Positions 1 through 6,133 of a DNA stretch of 7,229 nucleotides are shown piece after piece; the stretch's first letter is position 1, and each line of letters starts with the position of its first letter. The DNA is from Spirochaetales bacterium (GTDB taxonomy: Bacteria; Spirochaetota; Spirochaetia; DSM-27196; SLST01). The stretch spans positions 1 to 7,229 of the forward strand of contig SLST01000057.1 in the NCBI GenBank assembly GCA_007130265.1. Reading direction: 5' to 3'. Under the pieces are notes generated by a model. The model was not told where the DNA came from, made no database searches, and was given only the letters and a program-made list of their open reading frames with translations. The position numbers were made by a program, and so were the translations under genes.

Positions 1-215
1 GGCCGCTTGTAGATCAGGGTCCCCCGCATCGTTCCGCTTTCATCGCGCCACACCATATCCGCGGTGTAGTCCTCGATGCTCGCGTAGTTGGTTGCCACCG
101 TGTCAAAAAACTCGCGGGCGGTCAGCACTCGTTGAGCGGACAGACCGGCAGTCGCCAGCAATAGCGCGCAGAGCATCAGCACCGCACGGGGAATTCGTGT
201 GCCGGGATCGATCAT
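1..215 (-). CDS. LolA-like outer-membrane lipoprotein carrier family protein, N-terminal part (cut by window edge)
   Basis: The reading frame starts at the ATG at 215 (minus strand) and stays open to the window edge, giving 71 codons. The N-terminus looks like a Sec signal peptide: a short region with two arginines, a hydrophobic core (AVLMLCALLLATAGL) and a probable signal peptidase I site after LSA (residues 25-27). The mature start, with an EFFDTVATNYASIEDYTADM pattern followed by GTMRGTLIYKR, resembles the first helix and strands of LolA/LolA-like periplasmic carriers, which hold the acyl chains of lipoproteins in a half-barrel on the way to the outer membrane. A GAGGA ribosome-binding sequence lies about 13 nt upstream of the ATG, farther than usual. 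The gene begins 34 nt after the UVR-motif gene on the same strand, so the two are probably co-transcribed. The family call is from pattern recognition of only the N-terminus; other secreted LolA-fold proteins are possible. Confidence 0.72.
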   Translation of the reverse strand, partial: MIDPGTRIPRAVLMLCALLLATAGLSAQRVLTAREFFDTVATNYASIEDYTADMVWRDESGTMRGTLIYKR

Positions 216-249
216 ACTTGTCCGATCTTCCTCACGCCTATGGACTTTG

Positions 250-993
250 TCAAGACAGCTCCCGGATGTGGTCGCGGAGTCGTGCCGCACGCTCGTAGTC
301 CTCTTGCTGCACCGCAGTCTCGAGCTCGCGTTCGAGCTCTGTGACCGGATCTCCGGGAGTCTCGTTGATCTGCTCGAGCGCGGACCGCAGATAGTTCACC
401 GACCGCACGCGCTCGAACTGGAATGCCGGGGTATCGATTTCGCTCATCTCCTGAATCACCTCGATCGCCGCCTCCAGGACGCTCCTCGCCTCAGCGTGCT
501 CGTCACGTTGAACGAGCGACATCGCCCGCGACACCGAGTTCATCCGGTAGATGTACGGCTTGAACTGGAGCACCGCCTCCGCGTCCTCCTCGTCTGCAGC
601 GTACCGTTCGAGCAAGTCGCAGATGCGCAGGTTGTGAGCAGTGTCGCGGATCACTCGCTCGAAATCGTTGAGCTGGAACAGCAGGAGATAGCGATAGTAG
701 TAGAGTACGCCTTCATTCTGCAGCAAGGTGGCGGCGGGTTCCCCGAGCTCGAAGCCCTGTTCGCTGCCGTGCGTCGTCTCGAACTCGGCGAGCTCGTGCT
801 CGATGTAGTCCAGGACCGTCTCGAATCCCTCAGGCCGCTGTCCGTCGGGTCGGCCGTCAAGCTCGTACTGCTCGATCCCGAGCGGTTGGCGCACCTGAAG
901 CACGCTTCGCCCGTCTTTGGCGGTGATGATACGCATTGCATTGTCACTGTCGTACGGCCATTCCTCGAGGAGCCGCGTGAGGTCAGTGCTCAT
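250..993 (-). CDS. UVR-motif (UvrB/UvrC motif) protein with helical N-terminal domain
   Basis: A 247-aa soluble protein. Its last ~30 residues (LERELETAVQQEDYERAARL and onward, about residues 217-246) match the UVR motif, the helical hairpin by which UvrB and UvrC interact and which also occurs in Clp-associated and other small proteins. The rest (1-210) has no helicase or nuclease motifs, so this is not UvrB or UvrC; it is mostly predicted helix, with an aromatic YYYRYLLLFQLNDFERVIRD segment near the middle that may be a helical-repeat (TPR-like) core. I chose the ATG at 993 over the in-frame GTG at 999 because GGAG at 999-1002 lies 5 nt before the ATG and overlaps the GTG. The gene is divergent from the UMP kinase and leads into the LolA-like gene. 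A role as a protein-protein adaptor is inference; direct DNA-repair function is not shown. Confidence 0.8.
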   Translation of the reverse strand: MSTDLTRLLEEWPYDSDNAMRIITAKDGRSVLQVRQPLGIEQYELDGRPDGQRPEGFETVLDYIEHELAEFETTHGSEQGFELGEPAATLLQNEGVLYYYRYLLLFQLNDFERVIRDTAHNLRICDLLERYAADEEDAEAVLQFKPYIYRMNSVSRAMSLVQRDEHAEARSVLEAAIEVIQEMSEIDTPAFQFERVRSVNYLRSALEQINETPGDPVTELERELETAVQQEDYERAARLRDHIRELS

Positions 994-1079
994 AGACACT
1001 CCACTTACAGTATACCCCGTTCTCCGCCGAGCACAAACCGGTTGCCGCGGAAGGGCATTCGGGGTACGATCCGCGGCAG
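994..1079. promoter_or_regulatory. Divergent promoter region between UVR-motif gene and UMP kinase
   Basis: This 86-bp intergenic region must serve two diverging genes. Minus strand: a -10-like TATACT (1009-1014, read on minus) with a weak TTGTGC (1031-1036) 16 bp upstream; the predicted start of transcription lies at about 1002, immediately in front of the GGAG ribosome-binding sequence. Plus strand: TTGCCG (1042-1047), a 17-bp spacer and TACGAT (1065-1070), predicting transcription from about 1077. The promoter calls are consensus matches (4 or 5 of 6 for the best boxes), not proof. An inverted repeat surrounds the plus-strand promoter (see the separate entry). Confidence 0.5.
1043..1078. 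repeat. 8-bp inverted repeat around the UMP kinase promoter (candidate operator)
   Basis: TGCCGCGG at 1043-1050 and its exact reverse complement CCGCGGCA at 1071-1078 are separated by 20 bp. The left arm overlaps the candidate -35 box and the right arm lies directly after the candidate -10 box, across the predicted transcription start. This geometry would suit a repressor-type operator. Each arm contains the self-complementary CCGCGG, and in GC-rich DNA such arms can occur by chance, so the functional call is tentative. Confidence 0.4.
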
Positions 1080-1811
1080 ATGAGCAATGTCACGGTGGTT
1101 TCGTTGGGTGGTTCGATCGTGGTGCCGGACGAAGTAGACACGGCGTTCACCGCACAGTTCGTCGCCGCAATCCGCAGTCGGCTGGCGCAGGAGCCGCAGC
1201 GGCGGTTCGCACTGATCGTAGGCGGGGGCGCCACTGCGCGCAGGTACCAGGAGGCCGCCCGATCGTTGCTGCCCGACGTCGATGCGTACACGCTCGACGA
1301 GATCGGGATCGCCGCAACCCGGGTGAACGCTCACGTCATCCGGGCAGCATTCGGCGATCTCTGCCGGGACCCGCTGGTCACGGATCCCACACGCGTGGCG
1401 AGCTTCACCGGCCGCATCCTCGTGGGCGGCGGATGGAAGCCGGGCTTCTCGACCGACAACGTCGCGGTGCGGCTCGCCGAGACACTCGGCGCGAGGACGG
1501 TTATCAACCTGAGCAATATCCGGCAGATCTACACCGCCGATCCAAAGACCGACCCGGATGCGACGCCGCTGTCGAGCGTCACGTGGGACGAGCTTCGCGA
1601 GATCGTGGGTGACGAGTGGGTGCCGGGCAAGAACACGCCGTTCGATCCGGTCGCGACGAAACGGGCGGCCGAGCTCGCGATGACGGTTATCGCTGCAGAC
1701 GGACGCGATCTGTTCAACCTCGCAGCGCTTCTTGATGGGAGCTCATTCGTGGGGACAACGATCAGCGGGACGCGAGCACCGAAGCCAGATCGGCACGGTA
1801 GATCGGGATGA
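1080..1811 (+). CDS. pyrH: UMP kinase, archaeal-type (amino acid kinase family)
   Basis: A 243-aa cytoplasmic enzyme predicted to phosphorylate UMP to UDP with ATP in pyrimidine nucleotide synthesis. It has the amino acid kinase fold: VSLGGS (7-12) for phosphate binding, VGGGATARRY (47-56), the LDEIGIAATRVNA stretch (72-84), the GGGWKPGFSTD loop (116-126), NLSNIRQIYTADPK (143-156) in the nucleotide region and GKNTPFDPVATKRA (183-196). The opening and the STD and FDP motifs match the archaeal UMP kinase subgroup rather than the usual bacterial PyrH, which begins with an LKLSGE-type motif. The ATG at 1080 puts VVSLGGS at the usual distance from the N-terminus. No ribosome-binding sequence precedes it, which agrees with the predicted leaderless transcript. 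The last ~12 residues (RAPKPDRHGRSG) extend past the normal family end and are encoded in the overlap with the convergent lipoprotein gene. A different small-molecule amino acid kinase is possible but less likely. Confidence 0.85.
   Translation: MSNVTVVSLGGSIVVPDEVDTAFTAQFVAAIRSRLAQEPQRRFALIVGGGATARRYQEAARSLLPDVDAYTLDEIGIAATRVNAHVIRAAFGDLCRDPLVTDPTRVASFTGRILVGGGWKPGFSTDNVAVRLAETLGARTVINLSNIRQIYTADPKTDPDATPLSSVTWDELREIVGDEWVPGKNTPFDPVATKRAAELAMTVIAADGRDLFNLAALLDGSSFVGTTISGTRAPKPDRHGRSG
1762..1811. other. 50-bp tail-to-tail overlap of two convergent genes
   Basis: The last 50 bp of the UMP kinase gene are also the last 50 bp of the lipoprotein gene on the other strand. I see no hairpin with a T-tract in or next to the overlap, so neither transcript has an obvious intrinsic terminator here and the transcripts probably run into each other. 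Confidence 0.7.
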
Positions 1812-3255
1812 CGGCGCCGGTCGGCTCGGCGACGACCGCGAGCACGGTGACCGCCTCGGCCCGCTGCAGGGCGTCGGTAATACGCTCAACGGTCCTGATC
1901 GCCAGTCTGATGCTGCCCGTCCGTGCAAACCCCGCGACGATCGCGCGCCGCAGCGGATCCGCGAGATAGGCCGCCTCGTCGGAGGCGATCAGCGCAATTG
2001 TGAGGAAGTCGTCTGCGAGCCCGAGTCGTCCGTCGGCGATCAGCTGTTCGGCGGCGCGCACGGCGACGGCGCCTCTGACGTACTCGTCCGGAGCCTGGAG
2101 AAGGATCTCGCGCACCGACTGCAGCCGGTCCATCCTCACGAGGACCTGGACCAGCTCGCCGGGGAGCTCAATCCGCGCGTAGAGATCGGGCGCACTCGCG
2201 AGCACCTGCGCCGCGCGATCGATGTGCTCGTTCGCCCGCGGCGGGACGGCAGCCTGATCGTACGCCGCGGCGAGCCTGATATGCACGTCGACGAAGTGCG
2301 GGGTATCTTCGACGCGCTGCGCAAGCTGCGAGGCGTGCCTCAGGTGATTGAGCCGCGCTGCGTCCGTCTGCGCGGCCTCCGCGATGCCGATCATCGCGCG
2401 CACGCCATCGTGCGGCAGCGCAAAGAGCTCGACGAATCGCAGCGCGTCCTCACGGCGGCCGAGGCGCGCGACGTGCGTGACCGTCGTCACGAGATGCTCG
2501 CTCTCGTCCTCGCTCGTCGGTCCGCCTTGCCTGTCGATCTCCTCGGTCGCGCTCGAAATGAGTCGCGCGGCCAGGACGGCCTCGCCGCTGCGCTCCGCGA
2601 GATCGGCGAGGCGAGCGAAGAGCTGGGCCCTCCTGAACCTGCCCGCGACGCTTCGAACCGCGGGGCTCGCCTGGTGGATGAAGCTGGTGACCGACAGGAA
2701 TGTCTCTGCCCCCTGGTAGACCTCGGCGATCCGGATGAGCGCCTCGGCGCGGTACTCCGGATCGTCGATTACGTAGGCTTCGTCCACGCTTCGGCGGAGG
2801 ATGGGCCGCGCCGGCTCGTCGGACCGGAGCGCGCTCTGCACGAGAAGCGGCAGCAGGTCGGCACGGACCCTCGGGTCGTCGGCCGACGAGACAAACTGCA
2901 GGCCCGCCTCGAGCGCGTCCCGGGCGCTCGCGTCTTCGCCTGCGGCCGCCAGCTGCGGCGCGAGCCCGAGACGGACGCGTATGCTCTGCTCGGTCGCTCC
3001 GGCGGCGCGCGCGAGCTGAAGACCGGCTCCCGCAACTGAGCGCATGCTCGCCTCGTCGCCTATCGCCTGGTACCCGAGGGTGATCTGGCGGTAGAGTTCC
3101 GCGCGCGCGAGCTGGTCGGTGAGCCGGGACGCCTCCGCGACCGCGAGCCCGAGAAAGGTCGTCTCGTCGGCTACGGCGGGACGCGGAATCGGCGGCGTCG
3201 ACCTGCAGGAGGACATCAGGAGCAGGCCGACCGCGCCGAGTAGGAAGAGCTTCAC
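1762..3255 (-). CDS. Putative lipoprotein with degenerate helical (TPR-like) repeats
   Basis: A 497-aa protein. It starts at GTG 3255 with MKLFLLGAVGLLLMSSC, a short lipoprotein signal peptide whose lipobox is MSSC with the acylated cysteine at 17; methionine at -3 is unusual but tolerated in bacteria with relaxed lipoboxes. After a proline-rich linker (RSTPPIPRPA) nearly all the rest is alanine-, leucine- and arginine-rich amphipathic helix with loosely repeating units of about 35-40 residues, such as EYRAEALIRIAEVY, RFRRAQLFARLADLAERSGE and YVRGAVAVRAAEQLIADGR. This indicates a TPR-like superhelix on the periplasmic face of a membrane, a protein-binding scaffold with no visible catalytic site. 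The GTG overlaps the stop of the preceding 107-aa gene (GTGA) and there is no clear ribosome-binding sequence, so translation is probably coupled. The 3' end overlaps the UMP kinase gene by 50 bp. I do not recognise a specific family. Confidence 0.75.
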   Translation of the reverse strand: MKLFLLGAVGLLLMSSCRSTPPIPRPAVADETTFLGLAVAEASRLTDQLARAELYRQITLGYQAIGDEASMRSVAGAGLQLARAAGATEQSIRVRLGLAPQLAAAGEDASARDALEAGLQFVSSADDPRVRADLLPLLVQSALRSDEPARPILRRSVDEAYVIDDPEYRAEALIRIAEVYQGAETFLSVTSFIHQASPAVRSVAGRFRRAQLFARLADLAERSGEAVLAARLISSATEEIDRQGGPTSEDESEHLVTTVTHVARLGRREDALRFVELFALPHDGVRAMIGIAEAAQTDAARLNHLRHASQLAQRVEDTPHFVDVHIRLAAAYDQAAVPPRANEHIDRAAQVLASAPDLYARIELPGELVQVLVRMDRLQSVREILLQAPDEYVRGAVAVRAAEQLIADGRLGLADDFLTIALIASDEAAYLADPLRRAIVAGFARTGSIRLAIRTVERITDALQRAEAVTVLAVVAEPTGAVIPIYRADLASVLASR

Positions 3256-3575
3256 GCCGGTGTGATCAACAGCGTGCCGTACCGGTCGCCCTTCTCGTAG
3301 TGGACGACGGCGCGTTTTGCGCCGCCGAGTCGCTGCGCGGATTTCAGCCCGAGCTCAACATGCCCGTTCCTGACTTCGTTCTTCAGGTGAACCGTGCCGT
3401 AGACATAAGCGTCGTCCGGTAGGTCGGTCGGATCGCCGGCGTCTCCCACATAGATCCGCACCACATGCTCGGTCGTCATCAGCCCGAGGTCAAACCCGTC
3501 ATTGGGGTGGATGCAGACGGTCTTCTCGTCCATCGCATAGTCACCGAGCACGGTGAGCGGGGCGGTGCTGCTCAC
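3252..3575 (-). CDS. Hypothetical protein, 107 aa, first gene of the lipoprotein operon
   Basis: I do not recognise this protein. The frame is open further upstream (to an ATG at 3737), but the GTG at 3575 is preceded by AGGAGGT at a 4-nt distance and lies just after a good promoter, so it is the preferred start and gives 107 aa. There is no signal peptide or membrane segment. The sequence begins with a short N-terminal tail (SSTAPLTVLGDYAMDEKTVC), followed by HPNDGFDLGLMTTEHVVRIY and alternating stretches such as AYVYGTVHLK, GHVELGLKSA and RAVVHYEKG, which suggest a small beta-rich domain ending in YGTLLITPA. Its TGA stop overlaps the GTG start of the lipoprotein gene, so the two are probably co-translated. 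A less likely alternative start is the internal ATG of MDEKTV. Function unknown. Confidence 0.75.
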   Translation of the reverse strand: MSSTAPLTVLGDYAMDEKTVCIHPNDGFDLGLMTTEHVVRIYVGDAGDPTDLPDDAYVYGTVHLKNEVRNGHVELGLKSAQRLGGAKRAVVHYEKGDRYGTLLITPA

Positions 3576-3690
3576 AGGTACCTCCTGCCCACGGATAGTA
3601 GGACCGCTTGCCTGCCCGGTCAAGCCGACCAAGACGGGTGCACGGCAGACGAACGAGAACGACTCAAGTATAGTAGAGACGGGAGGGATC
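3576..3690. promoter_or_regulatory. Divergent promoter region (107-aa gene / 129-aa gene)
   Basis: Minus strand: TTGACC (3618-3623, read on minus), exactly 17 bp, then TACTAT (3595-3600), a strong sigma70-type match. Transcription would start near 3588, leaving a leader of about a dozen bases that holds the AGGAGGT at 3580-3586. Plus strand: TATAGT (3669-3674) is a good -10 box; the hexamer 17 bp upstream (CAGACG, 3646-3651) is only a 3-of-6 match to the -35 consensus, so this promoter may need an activator. The plus transcript would start near 3681, just at the GGGAGGG ribosome-binding sequence. The -10 boxes are about 70 bp apart, so a single regulator bound between them could affect both. 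Confidence 0.55.
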
Positions 3691-4080
3691 ATGTTTGTCT
3701 CGGAACGGTTTCTCGGACGTCTGGCCAGGTTGCGCAAGCATCACCGCGACGCGACGCCGGAGGAACAGATCGAACTCGTTCGTGAGGCGTTCATCGGCAC
3801 GCTTGGTGATCTTCCGGCGGAGATGGCGACCGAGGTGTTTGAGACGCTCGCCGACGAGATTCGAGGGAGGGCGGAGCCCGACGCCGCTTTCCTGGACGAA
3901 GCGAGCTACCTTTCAGACATCGCCGACCTCTTTGCACTCCAGTACGACGAGGAAAACGACCCCATCCATCGCGAAGACTGGCAGCTCATCGGCGAGATCG
4001 TCAACGACTACGCACTCGACCTTGACATGCCCACCGTCAACTACGTGATGCGGCTCGTCGTCGACCATCACGCGATATAG
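3691..4080 (+). CDS. Hypothetical acidic helical protein, 129 aa, upstream of the response regulator
   Basis: I do not recognise this protein. The ATG at 3691 is chosen because GGGAGGG lies 3 nt before it and the candidate -10 box at 3669-3674 rules out the longer frame that begins at 3553. The product is soluble, mostly helical and acidic after a basic N-terminus (RFLGRLARLRKHHR); no signal peptide, membrane segment or known catalytic motif is visible. Notable parts are LPAEMATEVFETLADEIRGR (41-60), an acidic tract YDEENDPIHREDW (85-97) and an ending VMRLVVDHHAI. The response regulator gene starts 8 nt after the stop, so the two share a transcript. A role in tuning the two-component pathway (partner of the regulator, or a target of its own operon) is inference from position only. 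Confidence 0.75.
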   Translation: MFVSERFLGRLARLRKHHRDATPEEQIELVREAFIGTLGDLPAEMATEVFETLADEIRGRAEPDAAFLDEASYLSDIADLFALQYDEENDPIHREDWQLIGEIVNDYALDLDMPTVNYVMRLVVDHHAI

Positions 4081-4088
4081 GGGGTACC

Positions 4089-4793
4089 ATGGCATCCATC
4101 CTGGTGGTTGAGGACAACGCGCTCATCCGCGACGCGGTCACCGAGTGCTTCAGCGTGAGCGGCTACGAGGTGACCGCCGTCGGCGACGTGGCCGGCGCCA
4201 GGTCAGCGCTCTCGGAACAGCGACCGGACGCGCTCGTACTCGACATCCGGCTGCCGGACGGCAATGGGTATCAGCTCGCAAAGGATATACGCGGTGAGAG
4301 CGACGTGCCCATCATTTTCCTCACCGCGAAGGAGAGCGAATCCGAGCGGGTGATGGGATTCGAGGTTGGCGCCGACGACTATGTCGTAAAGCCGTTCTCG
4401 GCGAAGGAGCTCGTCCTGCGCGTGGAGGCGATCCTTCGCCGGTACACTGCGGGCGGAGCGCACCTTGGCGAGGAGACGAGCTGGGAGCTCGAAGGTCACG
4501 AGCTCGTGATTGACGAAGCATCACGCCGGGTCTCGGTCGACGATCGCCCGATCCGGCTCACGGAGAGCGAGTGGCGCATTCTCCACGAACTCGCACGGCT
4601 TCACGGCCAGGCCGTGACCCGCGACCGCATCCTCAGTGAGTGCCTGGACCGGCCGTACGACGGATCCGAGCGCACCGTTGATACGCATGTAGCCAATATC
4701 CGCTCGATGCTCGGCACGGCCGAGTGGATCGAGACGGTGAGAGGGTACGGCTACCGCTTCGCAGGCAAGCCGCGCGACTCGAGCGGAAGCTGA
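4089..4793 (+). CDS. OmpR/PhoB-family response regulator
   Basis: A 234-aa DNA-binding response regulator. The receiver domain (about 3-118) has the full active site: acidic pair E8/D9, phospho-acceptor D52 in VLDIRLPDGNGY, T79 in FLTAKE and K101 in YVVKPFS. The C-terminal winged-helix domain (about 131-227) shows the OmpR signature: an LTESEWRILHELARLHGQAV opening, a recognition-helix segment with RTVDTHVANIRSML, and the wing ETVRGYGYRF. Phosphorylation at D52 should promote dimerisation and binding to direct-repeat operators. The start is supported by a GGGGG tract 4 nt upstream of the ATG and by the 8-nt gap from the 129-aa gene. The likely partner kinase lies on the opposite strand and overlaps the last 43 bp of this gene. 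Confidence 0.93.
   Translation: MASILVVEDNALIRDAVTECFSVSGYEVTAVGDVAGARSALSEQRPDALVLDIRLPDGNGYQLAKDIRGESDVPIIFLTAKESESERVMGFEVGADDYVVKPFSAKELVLRVEAILRRYTAGGAHLGEETSWELEGHELVIDEASRRVSVDDRPIRLTESEWRILHELARLHGQAVTRDRILSECLDRPYDGSERTVDTHVANIRSMLGTAEWIETVRGYGYRFAGKPRDSSGS
4751..4793. other. 43-bp tail-to-tail overlap between response regulator and histidine kinase genes
   Basis: The final 43 bp of the regulator gene encode YRFAGKPRDSSGS on the plus strand and the end of the kinase (LPLESRGLPAKR) on the minus strand. The regulator's wing tyrosine lies within it, so the overlap reaches conserved protein sequence on one side while the other side encodes a non-conserved tail. No T-tract terminator is visible nearby. 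Confidence 0.75.
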
Positions 4794-6133
4794 AGGTAGA
4801 CGTGCGTCAGCGGGCCGTGTTGCTGCATAGCGAGGTATCCGTCGTGGCGCTCGACGATCGTCTTCGCGATCGGCAGGCCAAGGCCGGACCCCGTGCGCGA
4901 GTTGCGCTTCGCGCCGCGGTAGAGGCGGTCGAAAAAGCGCGGGATCTCTTCCGCGTCGACGATCCCGGTATTCGCGACGTCAACGGTCGCCAGTCCGTTC
5001 CGGTCGCTGATCGACACCGAGACCTCTCCGCCCGGCTCAACGTGCTCGAAGGCGTTGGTCATCAGGTTGACCAGAGCCCGACGCAGCAGGTGAGGGTCCG
5101 CGGGCACCTGGCCAGGCAGGCTGCATGACATTGAGAACCTGCTCTCCGGATGATCGAAGCTCAGTCGGACCCCTTCGGCGATCTGGCCGACGAACTCGCA
5201 GAGCGCCACCGGCTCGAGCGTAACAAGAGTGTCGGGCGACTCGATCCGGCTCAACTCCCGCAGGTCGGAGACGAGGAGCTCGACATGGATCACCTCATCG
5301 TGCAGGCTCTTCAGCCGGGTGTCGGTCGTGGAGAGGTAGCCTTCGAGGATTCCTTCCAGCTGGCTCTTGAGCGCCGCGACCGGCGTTCGCAAGTCGTGCG
5401 AGATGTCCTCCATCCACTGACGACGCAGCCGCTCCTCCTGAAGAAGCTGGACCTGCAACCGACCCGCCGAGTCGCTGATCTCACGAAGCTCCTGGGCATG
5501 CGTCGGCGGGAAGGTGACGTTTCGGCTGCCGGACGCGATCTCGCGAAGCCCATTCGCGACCGCCCTCGTCTCACGTGAGAGAAGCGAGGCGAACAGCCAG
5601 GCAGCTCCAAAGGCTACGAGAACCGCTCCGGTCATCCCCACGAGTACGGTGCCGGTGATGCTGCTCAAGAACCTGCGGTTCGCCGCGTCGTGGGCGAATC
5701 CGACCGTATCAGCGGCGAGGTACCCTACGATCTCGGTGCCGTCCACCACGGGAACGGGCCTCTGTTCCGACTCCTGTAGTCGCCTGAGCTCAGCCGTGAC
5801 GGCCGGCTGGTCGTAGAGAGGCACCCGCCGGCCGAGCGAATAGATGTAGGCGGGATCACCTTGGGCGTTGAACACGTACGCGTACACGTTCGCGGTGAGC
5901 ATGGACCGCAGGTGATCGTGTATACGGACCGGCTCGAGCTCCCCGGTGCGCCGGTAGACGTCGGCGAGGATGGGAAGGATCAGGTTCTCGAGCCGCTGGC
6001 CGCGATTCACGTTCCAAACGTCTACCGAACGTCGCACGCTGAAGAAGAAGGCGGCCGCGACGAGCAGTGTCAGGAGTAACAACGAAACGAGGTGCGCGAT
6101 GAGTGAGCGGGTGAACAGCGAATGCGATCTCAT
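4751..6133 (-). CDS. Membrane sensor histidine kinase with HAMP domain
   Basis: A 460-aa inner-membrane kinase, expected partner of the adjacent OmpR-family regulator. Order: TM1 at about 11-32 (LIAHLVSLLLLTLLVAAAFF); a periplasmic sensor of about 120 residues (34-155) with YAYVFNAQGDPAYIY and VVDGTEIVGYLAAD, suggesting a PAS/Cache-like fold; TM2 at about 158-182; HAMP to ~237; the HisKA H-box with phospho-acceptor H246 in SHDLRTP; and a HATPase domain with N-box NLMTNAFEH (356-364), a G1 region VDVANTG (384-390), FFDRLYRG (400-407) and G2 GSGLGL (415-420). In G1 an asparagine stands where many kinases have the ATP-binding aspartate, a variant seen in other active kinases with NTG. The ATG at 6133 overlaps the stop of the upstream gene (ATGA), which fixes the start; TM1 follows at once, and a longer frame to 6229 would add a non-conserved arginine-rich tail. 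Confidence 0.92.
   Translation of the reverse strand: MRSHSLFTRSLIAHLVSLLLLTLLVAAAFFFSVRRSVDVWNVNRGQRLENLILPILADVYRRTGELEPVRIHDHLRSMLTANVYAYVFNAQGDPAYIYSLGRRVPLYDQPAVTAELRRLQESEQRPVPVVDGTEIVGYLAADTVGFAHDAANRRFLSSITGTVLVGMTGAVLVAFGAAWLFASLLSRETRAVANGLREIASGSRNVTFPPTHAQELREISDSAGRLQVQLLQEERLRRQWMEDISHDLRTPVAALKSQLEGILEGYLSTTDTRLKSLHDEVIHVELLVSDLRELSRIESPDTLVTLEPVALCEFVGQIAEGVRLSFDHPESRFSMSCSLPGQVPADPHLLRRALVNLMTNAFEHVEPGGEVSVSISDRNGLATVDVANTGIVDAEEIPRFFDRLYRGAKRNSRTGSGLGLPIAKTIVERHDGYLAMQQHGPLTHVYLQLPLESRGLPAKR

Noticed and set aside
199..1083. Long plus-strand open frame (294 codons) across the UVR-motif gene
   Set aside because: It is antisense to a gene with a recognisable UVR motif and ribosome-binding site, and its product is a leucine/arginine/valine-rich shadow with no motif.
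1732..3039. 435-codon plus-strand open frame antisense to the lipoprotein gene
   Set aside because: Arginine/glycine/aspartate-rich composition typical of antisense frames in GC-rich DNA; the minus-strand frame has a lipoprotein signal and coherent helical repeats.
3576..3737. N-terminal extension of the 107-aa protein to an ATG at 3737
   Set aside because: It would run through the predicted promoter and into the coding region of the divergent 129-aa gene; the GTG at 3575 has an AGGAGGT at ideal distance.
4601..4617. TCACGGCC/GGCCGTGA inverted repeat with a single central base in the regulator gene
   Set aside because: The loop is too short for a hairpin, it lies in conserved winged-helix codons (LHGQAVT), and GC-rich codon choice explains it.
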